Shown here one piece after another: positions 21,900 through 32,805 of a stretch of 64,000 nt of DNA. A program made the translations under genes and the position numbers. The notes under the pieces were generated by a model, which was not told where the DNA came from, made no database searches, and saw nothing but the letters and a program-made list of their open reading frames with translations. This DNA comes from Limonium bicolor (lineage: Eukaryota; Streptophyta; Magnoliopsida; Caryophyllales; Plumbaginaceae): contig CM041776.1 in NCBI GenBank assembly GCA_023374045.1, positions 323,541,925-323,605,924 of the forward strand, written 5' to 3'. Within the stretch, counting starts at the first letter, position 1. Every line of letters begins with the position of its first letter.

Positions 21900-22556
21900 T
21901 TTTTCCTCAGTGGATGATGATCCTATTGATGATCCTATAGGACAGCTGCTCCTGACTGGGGATAGTAGACCGGCAAAACGCACCACATGAGGTGGTAAAA
22001 AGAAATCAAAGAAAGCAGACGTAGAGACCACCCCACAGTAGACCGAGACAGCAGGGCCTTCACAGGAAGGACAAGAGATACAAGTTGCTCCTCCGCCTCT
22101 CAAGAAACCCAAAAAACGAGGGGCAACCCGTGGGCTGAAAGCAAATAGAGGCCCCGACAAAGTCTTTGGAGTTCAATGAGTTTAATCAGCCCATGGGTAC
22201 TTGGAAAAATGATTTCACTGCTCTAGCCAGGCATTTGGTGAGTACATATTTCAATATAAACCACAATTGGAAGCAAGTGCCTCAGGCGTTGAAGGAGCAG
22301 ATATTTGAACGTCTCAAGGTATTCGTTACACTTAATAGTTTGTTTAAGATTTATATAGTTACTTTTTTACACTAATCCATTTTTTTTAGCATAGGACCGA
22401 TTCTGTATAGATCCTTCTCTGAAGGATGGTGATGAAGGGGATTGCCACACAGTTCAAAGACTTCAGATCTCTGCTCACGAGGCAGTACATTTACTGTGAG
22501 GAGCCCGCAGAGATAGAGGAGGCAGAAGTGCCAGATGTGGATGATCGGAGACCACC
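21900..22556 (+). pseudogene. CACTA second ORF, Transposase_24-like, truncated by gap
   Basis: A basic region (GGKKKSKKA, then KKPKKRGATRGLK) leads into EFNEFNQPMGTW and WKQVPQALKEQIFERLK, which fits the conserved part of plant En/Spm Transposase_24 proteins. A GT donor follows LK near 22318, and a further exon appears from about 22390 up to the gap. In-frame stops interrupt it. It corresponds to the TNPA-like DNA-binding partner of the TNP2 transposase. Confidence 0.7.
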
Positions 22557-23056
22557 NNNNNNNNNNNNNNNNNNNNNNNNNNNNNNNNNNNNNNNNNNNN
22601 NNNNNNNNNNNNNNNNNNNNNNNNNNNNNNNNNNNNNNNNNNNNNNNNNNNNNNNNNNNNNNNNNNNNNNNNNNNNNNNNNNNNNNNNNNNNNNNNNNNN
22701 NNNNNNNNNNNNNNNNNNNNNNNNNNNNNNNNNNNNNNNNNNNNNNNNNNNNNNNNNNNNNNNNNNNNNNNNNNNNNNNNNNNNNNNNNNNNNNNNNNNN
22801 NNNNNNNNNNNNNNNNNNNNNNNNNNNNNNNNNNNNNNNNNNNNNNNNNNNNNNNNNNNNNNNNNNNNNNNNNNNNNNNNNNNNNNNNNNNNNNNNNNNN
22901 NNNNNNNNNNNNNNNNNNNNNNNNNNNNNNNNNNNNNNNNNNNNNNNNNNNNNNNNNNNNNNNNNNNNNNNNNNNNNNNNNNNNNNNNNNNNNNNNNNNN
23001 NNNNNNNNNNNNNNNNNNNNNNNNNNNNNNNNNNNNNNNNNNNNNNNNNNNNNNNN
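22557..23056. other. Assembly gap of exactly 500 N
   Basis: The run of 500 N is a round number and so probably a placeholder of unknown true size. The CACTA element enters it on the left. The right side resumes in the middle of a second copy of the Nudix-like CDS. Confidence 0.98.
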
Positions 23057-23285
23057 GTATAGGAAGACAGTGGAACAAGGGGTTTCAAAATCTTACCCTG
23101 GCTTGCCCGCTTGCTATGTGATGCATACCGTGGATGCTTTTGTCGAGGGTTTACCCGAGGAAGAAGAGTTCGTGACCATAGAAGGCAATGAGTATGGGGA
23201 TGATTGTTGTGGGGATCAGAAGAGTATTGTTCAAGAGGCTGTTTCCTGTAAGAAGCACTTCTGGAGATGGGTATATGTTGAATGA
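23057..23285 (+). CDS. Nudix-like protein, C-terminal fragment (second copy)
   Basis: This is identical to 11776-12004, from the codons for YRKTVEQG to the stop. It starts at the gap edge and has no promoter or 5' part in view. Placed at an offset of 11281 from the first copy, it is either a second allele placed in tandem or the 3' part of a real duplicate whose 5' part is hidden in the gap. The first option fits better because the unique CACTA sequence and this copy meet only at the gap. Confidence 0.8.
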
Positions 23286-24483
23286 TGCGGCTACGGGACT
23301 TGTTATGTTTTCTTACGAGGTCCATTGTGGTACACTCTGGTGAGTTTTGGAGGATGTTAATGATTACTTTTTGTTATTAGTTCTTGCGGAATTCAATGTA
23401 AATTGTTTACTGCAAAGCATTGAAGAGTGATCCTTCGTTGTATACGTTTTTGTGTGCCACTTCTTGTGTGGCCTCAGCACATCCTTGGAGTAGGAAGTTA
23501 GTATATTCCTTGCCAGTTATGTATAGCTTTGATAATCCCAACTTGGTTACTATGCGTAGCTAGACAACAGAGGTATCGGGAATTGAAGTTTCAGTATTAA
23601 TTTGAGCAAAAGAACTTGTTTGATTTGTAAAAGGCAGCAAACAGTTATATTATCTGTCCTCTGTTTCATTTCTGGTTTATTTTGAGAGGAATCCATCATC
23701 ATACCCAGCAGATAGTAATCTAGTTTTAGATCAAAACAGATGGTTAGATTTTTCTTTTGTTTTATCAGTAGAAAATGTGAAGCTTTCTGCGACAAGAACA
23801 ATTGGGACCTCACCATTCTTTCAGGGAATGAGTAAGACATTCTTAGTCTCTTGAAATATCGAGAGCATTATCCTGCTTCTTAGGAGGTTTCCATCATCTT
23901 GGAGATTTATTTTTGTTGTTGGGATTACTGGTAGGACGACTGTTTACATATAAAGGTTATTCATCTATGGAGGGAATTACTCATCTTTGTCAGTCTTTCC
24001 GTTCGCCATCGACTCTAAATTTTGCCATAAGTTTATTGGTTTCTTTTTCTTCTTTTCTCTGAACGAACAGGTTGGATTGTGGTGTAATGCTGATTAGGAT
24101 TAATCTACAGGCCAGATCTAATTGTTTCTTATTATCAACAAGTTGTTTCAGGCTGTTGTTATGGTCTGAATAGCGTCTGGGTAATAGTGTTCATTATGTT
24201 GTGTGTGAAGTCTTTTGCTTCGTATCTTTCTTGCATCCTACTACCTTCTTTTCATTTGGGCATGTCCACAATTTGTGAAGTATTATTTTCTTCAAGGTCC
24301 CTAATTTCTGTATCCATCATTGGCCTCAATTCTGGATATGAAACAACTTCCTTGTTTTTAGGAAAGATAGAAATATGAGCAAGTCCTACTATATCAGAGC
24401 AAGCTAGTCAAATTGGGTAAAACTTGCATATCCACAAGAGTGACCATGTTACCAAGATAGAAACAGGATCATCGGTAGGTACA
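23286..24483 (+). other. 3' flank of the Nudix-like gene (second copy, empty for the Mutator-like element)
   Basis: Collinear with 12005-14491 but without the 1317-bp Mutator-like insertion. It has a single AAGATAGAA at 24364-24372 and keeps 20 bp absent from the first copy. No gene is seen. Confidence 0.75.
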
Positions 24484-24491
24484 ACTCTAGC

Positions 24492-25082
24492 TAGGGATGT
24501 CAATGGATCGGGTTTGGGTCGGGTGATGCATCACTCGCATCCGTCACCCGGATAGATCATCCGTCCATCCGTCACCCATTTATTCTTCATCCATCATCCG
24601 TCCACCCGTCATCGGCAGGTGATTCGGGTGGATCAAGTGATAATCGGGTCATAATCGTTTCTATGTCATAAACAATAATCTTTTAGTAGAGTAATGAATA
24701 TAAAAAAAAAAATTATATTGCTAAAGGTAAAATTTCTTCGTATTTTAAGTCTTTTACTCCAATATAATCAAATATTCTATCAATATCAATAAGAAATTAA
24801 ACATAATTTTACGTTATATGAGAGAGCCAACAAAAATGGAACGTAAATGATAAGGTTACAACTATTTTTTGTATAATGTTTGCTTGGTTACTTGAAATAA
24901 AACAAGGTGTAACTTTAAACGGATGACGGGTTGGGTGATAAACGGATGATGGATTGGAAAGCTTCATTCGTCATTCGATCATCCGTCACCCGATCCGTCA
25001 TCCGTTTATTTCGAGTTTTCATCCGTTTATCTAAATCTGGTGGATCGGATTAGCGGATATCCATTAAAAATTGTCATCCCTA
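24492..25082. mobile_element. hAT-type MITE, 591 bp (second copy)
   Basis: Same element as at 14500-15094, with the same 8-bp duplication ACTCTAGC (24484-24491, 25083-25090). Confidence 0.9.
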
Positions 25083-25164
25083 ACTCTAGCCATCATTTTC
25101 TTTATATAGCCAACAACAGGAGACATAACTTACATAAGGGGAACAGCAGGAGACAACCTTGCAT

Positions 25165-26226
25165 TAGGGTGGTAATTTTTACCCAACTCGAAAATCTGAC
25201 TCAAGCCCAACTTGTAAATAACGGATATGGGTTAAGATTATTGATTCATTTAACTTTTAGGTCGAGTATGAGTTACTTATTAAATATATGGGTTGGGTAT
25301 GTGTTAAAAGTTTTATCTAGAATTCAACCGGACCCGTTTACTTAATTTAATTAAAAATAAATAAATTGATAAATATGAACATATGTTAGTTGGATATGTA
25401 TTAATTCTATAACTATTAGTATAATAGCAAATAAAAATACTATCACTAATTTAGGCCCACACAAATATATTTTTGGGAAAATTAACATGATACACTATTT
25501 AAGTTTCCAATTAACAAAATACCACTGTTTTTTTTCGTAATTCGGCTTTAAACATGCTTAAACGTTGTCCAAAATTGATGAAACTTTACATGGACGATGC
25601 TAAAGTGTTATATTTTGGTCCATTATCAAATTTGAAGTTTTTTAAGCTCATATGTGACATGTGGGACCCAATGAACATGTGTCCATGTAAAGTTTCATCA
25701 ATTTTGGACAATGATTAAGCATGTTTAAAGCTGAATTACAAAAAATACAGTGGTATTTTGTGAATCAAAAACTTAAACAGTGGTATCTTGTGAATTTTCC
25801 CTATATTTTTTATAAATCCAAATACGTTCTCTAGGACATGTATATCCACCATTCACTCTTTGTTTGAAAACCTAAATACTATGTCTCACAATATTTCATC
25901 AGCACAAATAACGGCTATGGTTTAAGGTTATTGACCCATTTAACAGAATGTTGACATTTGGAAAAACCACACACAATGATTCAAATTAAATGACAATCAT
26001 GTGCACGCTTTTAGGAACAACTGATCATTCTGTAAAAAAAACATGAGTGTTTATATTTAAATGAGTTAAACGGGTCGGTTTGGATTAATGATTTTATATA
26101 AGTTGGGTATGAGTTGAAAATTTACAACCCAATTGTGTTCAGGTCAAGTATGAGTCAATATAATTTTAATCGAGTTCGGTATAGGTGAGCTTCAACCTAG
26201 TCCATCAACCCAAATCAACACCCATA
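25165..26226. mobile_element. hAT-type element interrupted by a Mutator-like MITE
   Basis: TAGGGTGGTAATTT at the left and AATCAACACCCATA at the right are imperfect inverted ends flanked by an exact 8-bp duplication CCTTGCAT (25157-25164, 26227-26234). Without the nested MITE and its duplicated target the element is about 726 bp. No transposase is encoded. The interior has words such as GGGTTGGGTATG and its inverses. Confidence 0.85.
25475..25801. mobile_element. Mutator-like MITE, 327 bp, hairpin-forming
   Basis: GGGAAAATT at both ends is flanked by an exact 9-bp duplication TATATTTTT (25466-25474, 25802-25810). The arms are about 135 bp each and strongly complementary, around a loop of roughly 60 bp. 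In the first copy this element begins at 15487 and is split at the arm-loop junction by the CACTA insertion. Confidence 0.9.
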
Positions 26227-26234
26227 CCTTGCAT

Positions 26235-27780
26235 AAGAGGCAACAACGGTTGATTCCCAAACTGCCTAACCCATAGATTTTTTACACCTATTGGCCCACT
26301 ACTCCTTGGCCCAAACTGCTCATTAGCCCATAGGCCCTCAAACCCCATGTTCTCATCTAAGTCTACGGCTCCACTGATTTCTACTTGGCCCCATTCTTTT
26401 GCACCGAGTTTATTTGATCAGCTAGTTTATTGTCTCTGTATGTCACATACATCAATTGTCATATCAACTATTTTTCTCCTCTACTTTTTCTAACTTTCAG
26501 CTGACAACTGACATCAGCTAGATTATCAGCCATGCAAAAGAATGGGGCATGTTTAAAAAAGGACATTGTATGCTTTTTGAATCGGGCACACAAGGTTGGA
26601 TCCTTTCCCTATATTATGTCCTACGGTGGTTTTTGTAACAGACACATCGGAATCCCTTGATGTCCCGATATACAAGATGGTGATTTACTAAAATGCCACA
26701 CGAACAAGTGTGTCCAGTTCAGTTATTAAGTATTTGCAAGGAGAAGAACATAAGTCTACTACCTTTCATATTCAAATAATTATACTCACTAGAAGGTGTA
26801 ATTTGGTTTGTGTGCCAAAGGAATGCGTGACATTGTCATTATCAAAGGGAGGCGCCCTTGGTACCCTCCTGCTATAAATGCATTCAGTATTAGAAGAGAA
26901 TTCTGAGAAGCAATGTGCTAGAAAAGATACGCAGGAGTGATGTGAAGTCTATACTTTCGCCACAAAATGTACCCGCCACTACTGACTATAACGCCCGCTC
27001 TTTATTTTTTATCTTTCCATCTTGTTGATTGAAAACCAAAAAAGTGGAAAGCGGTGAAGTGCAACGAAAAATTGTAATCATGTCTGAATAAAAAGTAACT
27101 TTGGTGGAAGGCCATAATCATGTAGGTGGCACTAAATCTGCCCAAGCCATACACAAGATAGGTGTTCCCTTATCAAATGTAGGGCTTTGGTCTTGAAGAA
27201 CAACCTCATAGATTAATTAGAATATAAGCTTTTGATACAACTTGGTAGTAAGCTGCTAAATCAAATTAGCGAATTCGTAGAGAACTATTTTGATATTTTT
27301 ATAACTATTTTGCATTTCTCCATTTTTAAAATATTTTACACAAAGACTCTTTTTGTGTAAACAAATAAAGGGAAAATTCATATTATACTGTCAAAAGGTT
27401 TTAGCTGATATACTAGGTGCCCCGAAACTTTTTTAAATCAAGGAATGTCATAGGGTGAAGAAGAAAAAATGAAATTGCTGTAACTATGATTCAAAACTAT
27501 ATTCTTAAATTGTTAAGTTTATGAGCTATTACTAATATTTTTGTAAAGAAGAAATTGCACTAAATTCTAATTGTTGTGACTGGACACGGACTAGATTTGT
27601 TACATGTTGATTTATCATGGGAATCTCTTTGCCAGATCTTTTGGCTTCCTAATTACTTGTTATTCCCCGTTATGATCAACCATGAAGTAGAAGTGAAATG
27701 CCCATGTTATTTATATTGGGTGATGACTAGAAAACCGAAATAAAACTAGAAAAACATAAATAAACTAAAACTAAATAAAA
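26235..27780. other. Intergenic, nothing recognised
   Basis: No coding domains, RNA genes or clear element ends were found by eye. A GGGAAAATTCATATTATAC start near 27371 resembles the left end of Mutator-like MITEs, but I found no matching right end. Confidence 0.4.
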
Positions 27781-28780
27781 TAAACTAAAGACAAGACTAA
27801 ATAATCGTGTCTCCCCGGCAACAACGCTAAAAACTGTTCATGTGTAAACCTATCGGCAGTATACTGGAAGATTGTAGCAAGTTTTCCTAAAGTAATCCCT
27901 ATATCTAATCAAGGGAGCAGCTTCTGGTTGAGCCTTATTTAATATTAAATAAAAATGATAAATAACAGTAAATTGGGGTTTTTGAATTGTGAAATTAATA
28001 AAGTAAACAAAACAATAAAAAGGTGATTTTTTATTGGAGGAATCACGCACGGTCCACTACTTCTTCCAAATTCTACAATTCTCCTTCCTGTGTGATATCC
28101 TGAATCTAGAATGAAGCCCCAGATTGACTTAGGCCACATTTGGTCTCCCGCTCGCTGGATTCTAATTAACAATTATCAAACTTTAACTCTCCTTAAGAAT
28201 TTCCTAATTACTAACAACATTAAGAGCAACTCTAGTTTAATAGTCTGTTCGTATATAGAAGAATTATCATGCCTGACTAGCCGGTACTACTGTAGTCTAT
28301 TGATAGCCGCAATTCTCACTTGTAAGCAAACAAACTAATAACATCTAGTATTTAGCCAAATCACAAGAAATTTATATAAAAAACAAGAAAAAGTACTTCA
28401 CTCCATATCGAATCAGATGAATCGTAAACAAAATAAAATTCTTAAACTAGGGATCCATGCAAACCAAATTAAACTAACTACTACTGAGACAACAATAAAG
28501 GGAACAGAAAGCGTCGTCACATCGGTAGTGGAAGCTATGACGAAATCAATCGTAGTCTCTCCTACTACTCTCCCAACCTCCAAGCTTCTCTGTTCTCTGC
28601 TCTTTTCTGTTGTCTTTGTGCGGCTGATCCCCAAAAGATCAGTTTTATGTTTCCAAAGTTGTCCTTTTACATGAAATATTTTCTTCTTTCTTTCTTTGAA
28701 ACACGTGATCACTCTGACTTAAGCGGTGCGTTTGGACATGTTTTTTGCCTTGTATGTCTAGACGCCTTAATCATGTTCGC
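27781..28780. other. Probable retroelement-derived non-coding sequence
   Basis: The stretch near 27807-27900 (GTGTCTCCCCGGCAAC, then GATTGTAGCAAGTTTTCC) resembles a sequence I know from non-coding parts of plant LTR retrotransposons. No open frame or LTR boundaries are visible. The palindromic array at 28786-28935 follows directly. Confidence 0.3.
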
Positions 28781-28785
28781 GCAAG

Positions 28786-28935
28786 AAGGTTGTGTCCGGA
28801 TTCGGACACTTGGTCGAACGACTAGATGATTCGTCTAGGGCTTTGTCCAGACCATACAAGGTAGATGCATGTACGGACATGCAGGGTTGGACGCATGTCC
28901 GGACATGCAGGGTCGGACACATGTCCGGACACAAC
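28786..28935. repeat. Short palindromic tandem array (GCATGTCCGGACATGC core)
   Basis: Two 26-bp units start at 28867 and 28893, with a partial third at 28919. Each contains the near-perfect palindrome GCATGTCCGGACATGC. Upstream, 28793-28860 has further inverted words such as GTCCGGATTCGGAC. It resembles the arrays at 4823, 56591 and 62138 in style, but the unit is shorter. Confidence 0.7.
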
Positions 28936-28959
28936 TTGTAGAGGGACTAGATTCTCCAT

Positions 28960-30340
28960 TTTTAGCTTTGATTGCTCCCATTTGTTGCGTTGAATCCTTG
29001 ACCTTTTGCCGCATTCCAAGACCCGTTCACGAATCGGAACACCTCAATTACACACTTTAGTCCTTTATTAAGCATTTTCACCTGTTTAAACAACCACACT
29101 GTAAGGACGTTGTTCATGTTTACCATAATAAGCACTAAATGGAGAAAGTTAAACACAATAACTCCTAAACAAATAACACAGAAAGATAGGAGAATTCCGT
29201 GCTCATCAATAACATTGCTACAAAACATCTAATACAAAATGAGTGCAAAACAACCAACACAGATAAAGTAGACGTCAAAATTGTAAAATAGTGTAGACAT
29301 CAAGCTAATGCTTAAAAACATGACATGGAGACTTGATTATAGCGGTAGATTAACCCAAATTCTTGGTTATATCATGAAATAGCTAGCTAGAGATAGATTT
29401 AGTACGGAAAAATATATATTTAATACTAAAAAACTATTATATTAATTTGTTTATATTTAAAGTGTATATAATTTTAGATGTACATTTTGTCGCTGTTAAA
29501 TGTATTAAAATTAATCAAAAGGTTTTGTTAGGTTAACAGGACAGGATTAATTAAGGAACGTAAGTCGTCGTCCAGCAGACAATGAAACACACACACACGC
29601 ACCTACTATAATAATTACATCTACTTTCACTCACTTCCTCAATTTTCAAAAAGCGAAGAGAAAAGAGAGAGGCCGGCTTCTAGTTCACTCCACAACGATG
29701 TTATAGATCGTGGGTGGAATAGACAACCCACCTGGTGTGATTGTAATTTGTAATTAAAAAGGGGGCATATGCAAAAGTAATAGTTTTGAATTGAAAAGCT
29801 ATATATAATACTAGAATATGATGCATGGATATTCAAGAATCAAGCTTATACTAATTACAATATTTCATGTCATATATAGTATACTATATATACAGTACTA
29901 TATTATCATAAAGAATACACACAGAGCTAATAGAGTAAAAAAAAGGGATTACCAAAACATTGGTCTTTTTTATGAAGCGGTAATTCGTTATATATTAAGT
30001 GATTCATATATAACATATATCGATCCCTGTCGTTTAACTAGTCTCAAATTAAAACCAAGATCGGTCATGAAATTTGAAGAAAATTGACTCTTATTTGTGT
30101 GGATTAGGTATAAAGTGAATCAATCATAAGAGTGAAAGTTAAGAAGCAATAGCTAATCAGAGGCCACCACAAGCACTAGCTGCACTCTCCACTAAAAAAA
30201 AAAGAAGGAAAAAGCTAGCTAGCTAGCTAGCAAAGACAATCAAAATTATTGCTCCTTTTTACTAGTTTTTCTCATCAATTGGCTTCGCTTCGCACGGTTG
30301 TATTGCTTAATCTTCTTCTTCTTCTACCTAAGGTCCTAAA
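28960..30340. other. Intergenic and upstream region of the NHL gene
   Basis: No gene was found. It includes a short CA tract near 29587 and a GCTA/AGCT microsatellite at 30213-30231, about 215 bp before the NHL start codon. Confidence 0.5.
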
Positions 30341-30341
30341 G

Positions 30342-30350
30342 CTATATATA
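30342..30350 (+). promoter_or_regulatory. TATA box of the NHL gene
   Basis: CTATATATA lies 97 bp before the ATG at 30447, which suits a leader of about 60-70 nt. It argues against any start upstream of 30447 in the same frame, because that frame has no ATG before it. Confidence 0.6.
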
Positions 30351-30446
30351 GTTCTTCTATTTAACCCCCGGCCCTTTCACAAGTCACCATGCAATAAAAA
30401 AAGGAAGAAAAAAACTCCACCCTTTCTTTGCTCCTCCATTTCACAA

Positions 30447-31175
30447 ATGTCTCAAGTCTTGACAAAATCACCAAAACACTGCGCAGAACGAGGCATCTTA
30501 ACCAAACTCCGTAAACACAAAAAATTCCTCTACACAACAATTACCACACTCCTCTCCATCATCTTCTTCCTTCTTCTACTCTACCTCACACTTCATCCAA
30601 CCAAACCCTCATTCACACTCCGACAAACCGACATCTACCACTTCAACCTCACATCATCTTCTTCACACGCCCCTCAGCTCCTCACCACTTCCATTCAAGT
30701 AACATTCGAGTCTCATAACCCGAACCAGAAGGTCGGGATCTACTACGACGAGCTCCACACTTATGTCTCATACAGAGGGCAGCAGATTACGGTTCCTGCA
30801 GAGATACCACCGTTTTACCAAGGGAGTTTGGATAGTGATGTGTTAAACGCTGAATTGGGAAGTGGGGATGGATTGCCAGTGGCGATGGAGGTTGGGGATG
30901 GTGTCGGGAGAGATAGAGTGAATGGGAAGATGGTTTTGACTGTGAGAGTTGATGGGATGTTGAGGTGGAAAATTGGGTCTTGGGTTTCAGGAAGGTACCG
31001 AGTTATGGTCAACTGTGTGGTTGCGGTGAGCGTTGACCTGAATTATGGCCATCAGGTGGTAGCGACAGCTCCGGTGATGTCAAGATTGCAGCAGGGGAAT
31101 ATTGATGAAACTGGAAGTGGTGAGGCGGCAGTGTATGCTACGGAACAGGGAAGTCGGTGCTCCACCAGTATATGA
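30447..31175 (+). CDS. NDR1/HIN1-like (NHL) protein with LEA-2 domain, 242 aa
   Basis: This is a single-exon gene. The N-terminus is basic (residues 1-26, KLRKHKK), followed by one membrane span at about 27-49. The LEA-2-like domain starts near residue 55 and carries the NHL words NPNQKVGIYYD (91-101) and PPFYQG (121-126). The family consists of type II membrane-anchored proteins, many at the plasma membrane and some linked to defence or abiotic stress; the role of this member cannot be read from sequence. I chose the ATG at 30447 because it precedes the basic-plus-membrane N-terminus normal for the family and sits about 97 bp after a TATA box. The C-terminal tail (residues about 205-242) is low in complexity with no clear motif. 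Length is normal for the family. Confidence 0.9.
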   Translation: MSQVLTKSPKHCAERGILTKLRKHKKFLYTTITTLLSIIFFLLLLYLTLHPTKPSFTLRQTDIYHFNLTSSSSHAPQLLTTSIQVTFESHNPNQKVGIYYDELHTYVSYRGQQITVPAEIPPFYQGSLDSDVLNAELGSGDGLPVAMEVGDGVGRDRVNGKMVLTVRVDGMLRWKIGSWVSGRYRVMVNCVVAVSVDLNYGHQVVATAPVMSRLQQGNIDETGSGEAAVYATEQGSRCSTSI

Positions 31176-32805
31176 ATCGTACGTCCACGGTCCATCATCA
31201 AGATGATGAGATACATACTAATTTAATTACATGGTTTGCATATATATGTTAATAATAGTATAGTTGTTTAGTACTATATATATATATATAGGCTCGTACC
31301 TCTGTATTCATAAGTTCTTCTAAGTACTATAATAGTATTATGAGCTTGCTTGACCTTCAGTTCAGGGTGAGTATGAGCAAAATATGCAATCAAACCCTGG
31401 ACTATTATTTGTTGCCAGCTAGAAATAAAAATTCCTGGGATTCCAAGGGCAAACAGAAACACGACATATTCAAATACGCATGATAAGGAAAGATGAACAA
31501 CAAACATACAAACATTGAAGATAAAAATACACTAAAAAAAGCTCCACATGACTTTAATCATTATCCAGGTCCAGGAGATGACAAAACTGGCGCGCACTGA
31601 CGGAAAGGCCTCATCAGTTTGAAAAAGGTTGTTAATTCACGGCTTTCTAGTATATGCCCGCCCGACAGGATATTTGACCCTAGCTTTTGTGTGATGTTAA
31701 GGTAAAAAAGAATGCTTGCAAACCAAAATCCTTTTCGAGTGGAGAGTTGAAAAGAAAGGTAGGTGGAACATTTCCCTGTTTGGTTTGAAACGGTAAATCT
31801 TAATGAAATAATAGAATACTACAGTAGAGTCCCATTTTGCAGGGCTGCAACCTCAATTGAAAGACAATGGTATGGTACCTTCAAAAACTCCATTGGTATC
31901 AAACTTAACACTGAAATTTTGTTCTAACACATTCCACCACCATAGTTAATTGTACAATTTCTTTTCATGAAAACAACAAAAAACCTAGAATCTACTCACC
32001 ATAACTGATTGCTTCAGCTGGGGAGGTGGGGTTCAATTCATTCATTCATCAGCACCCCAATCTTAATTGTGTCATAAACTAACCAGATAGATACTGAAGG
32101 GAACATGAGAAGACCTTAGATATTTTAAGATTCTCCTGAATCTCTTTGCTGCTTTATGCTTTTAACATTAGTGCTATTCCCACCCGAAATGCATAAAACT
32201 CATCTAGTACAGCATCGATCACATATTAGTCATTCCTGCTTAAAGCTAACAAATCTTCAGCGTTGTCGAGCTCTAAGGAAATAAACCAGAATTCTCAACA
32301 CCCAGTCAAAGACAACTTTCCCTTCTTGTTCTAAGTTTCCCATTCAAAACATTTCCTTACTTACTCTCTGTTTTTCTTTTGTACCAAATCTGTAATACAC
32401 AACATGTATATATACGCCTAAGTTGTAATCGATTCACTCATTGATTCAAACAAATAGAAATCTTCCCTTTGCAAAATCACTCTGTCCGATAGAAACCTAA
32501 CACGTCAAACCAACCTGTATCTAACAATACTTCTTCTTGTCTTTGTAAGTCAGGAACTCAGTCAGACATTCTCCCAAGTACAAAAAAAAAAAAAACAAAG
32601 GACCTACAACAAATTCTCAAGCCGGGTTTTCTACAAATAGTGTTCTTGTCCTCTCTTTGACCTATCTGGAGGAACAGATATAAATATATCTACTGCTACC
32701 TTACTTATAGCAAATTCTATATACTCTGCCACATCTGAATTTACATACAAAACTACTAATCTGGTTTTCAAACTTTCCTAGCCACCAGCTGAAATCCCAA
32801 AACAG
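31176..32805. other. Region between the converging NHL and PRR genes
   Basis: It holds the presumed 3' UTRs of both genes (NHL from the left, PRR from the right). A TA microsatellite lies at about 31275-31290. No other gene or element boundary was recognised. Confidence 0.5.

Larger units (their letters stand above)
15605..22556 (+). mobile_element. CACTA (En/Spm-type) autonomous-class transposon, left end to assembly gap
   Basis: It starts CACTAGTACAG at 15605 after the possible 3-bp target ATG (15602-15604). The empty site is ACATGGACG at 25588-25596. Subterminal motif pairs (15625-15845) match those of the CACTA at 1-734. A GC-rich block (15860-16080) follows, reminiscent of the GC-rich untranslated first exon of Spm. 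The body encodes TNP2-type transposase (17995-21735) and a second ORF of the Transposase_24 type (from about 21900). The right end falls in the N gap or beyond. The element is inserted in the arm of a Mutator-like MITE. Confidence 0.9.

Noticed and set aside
22372..23325. Long frames spanning the N run
   Set aside because: They exist only because N codons contain no stops; they join unrelated sequence across the gap.
26040..26230. A possible separate element with GGGTCGG/GAGTTGGG words
   Set aside because: It is the right part of the hAT element 25165-26226, recognised once the CCTTGCAT duplication was found.
30249..30446. N-terminal extension of the NHL gene to 30249
   Set aside because: That frame has no ATG before 30447, and a TATA box lies inside it at 30342.
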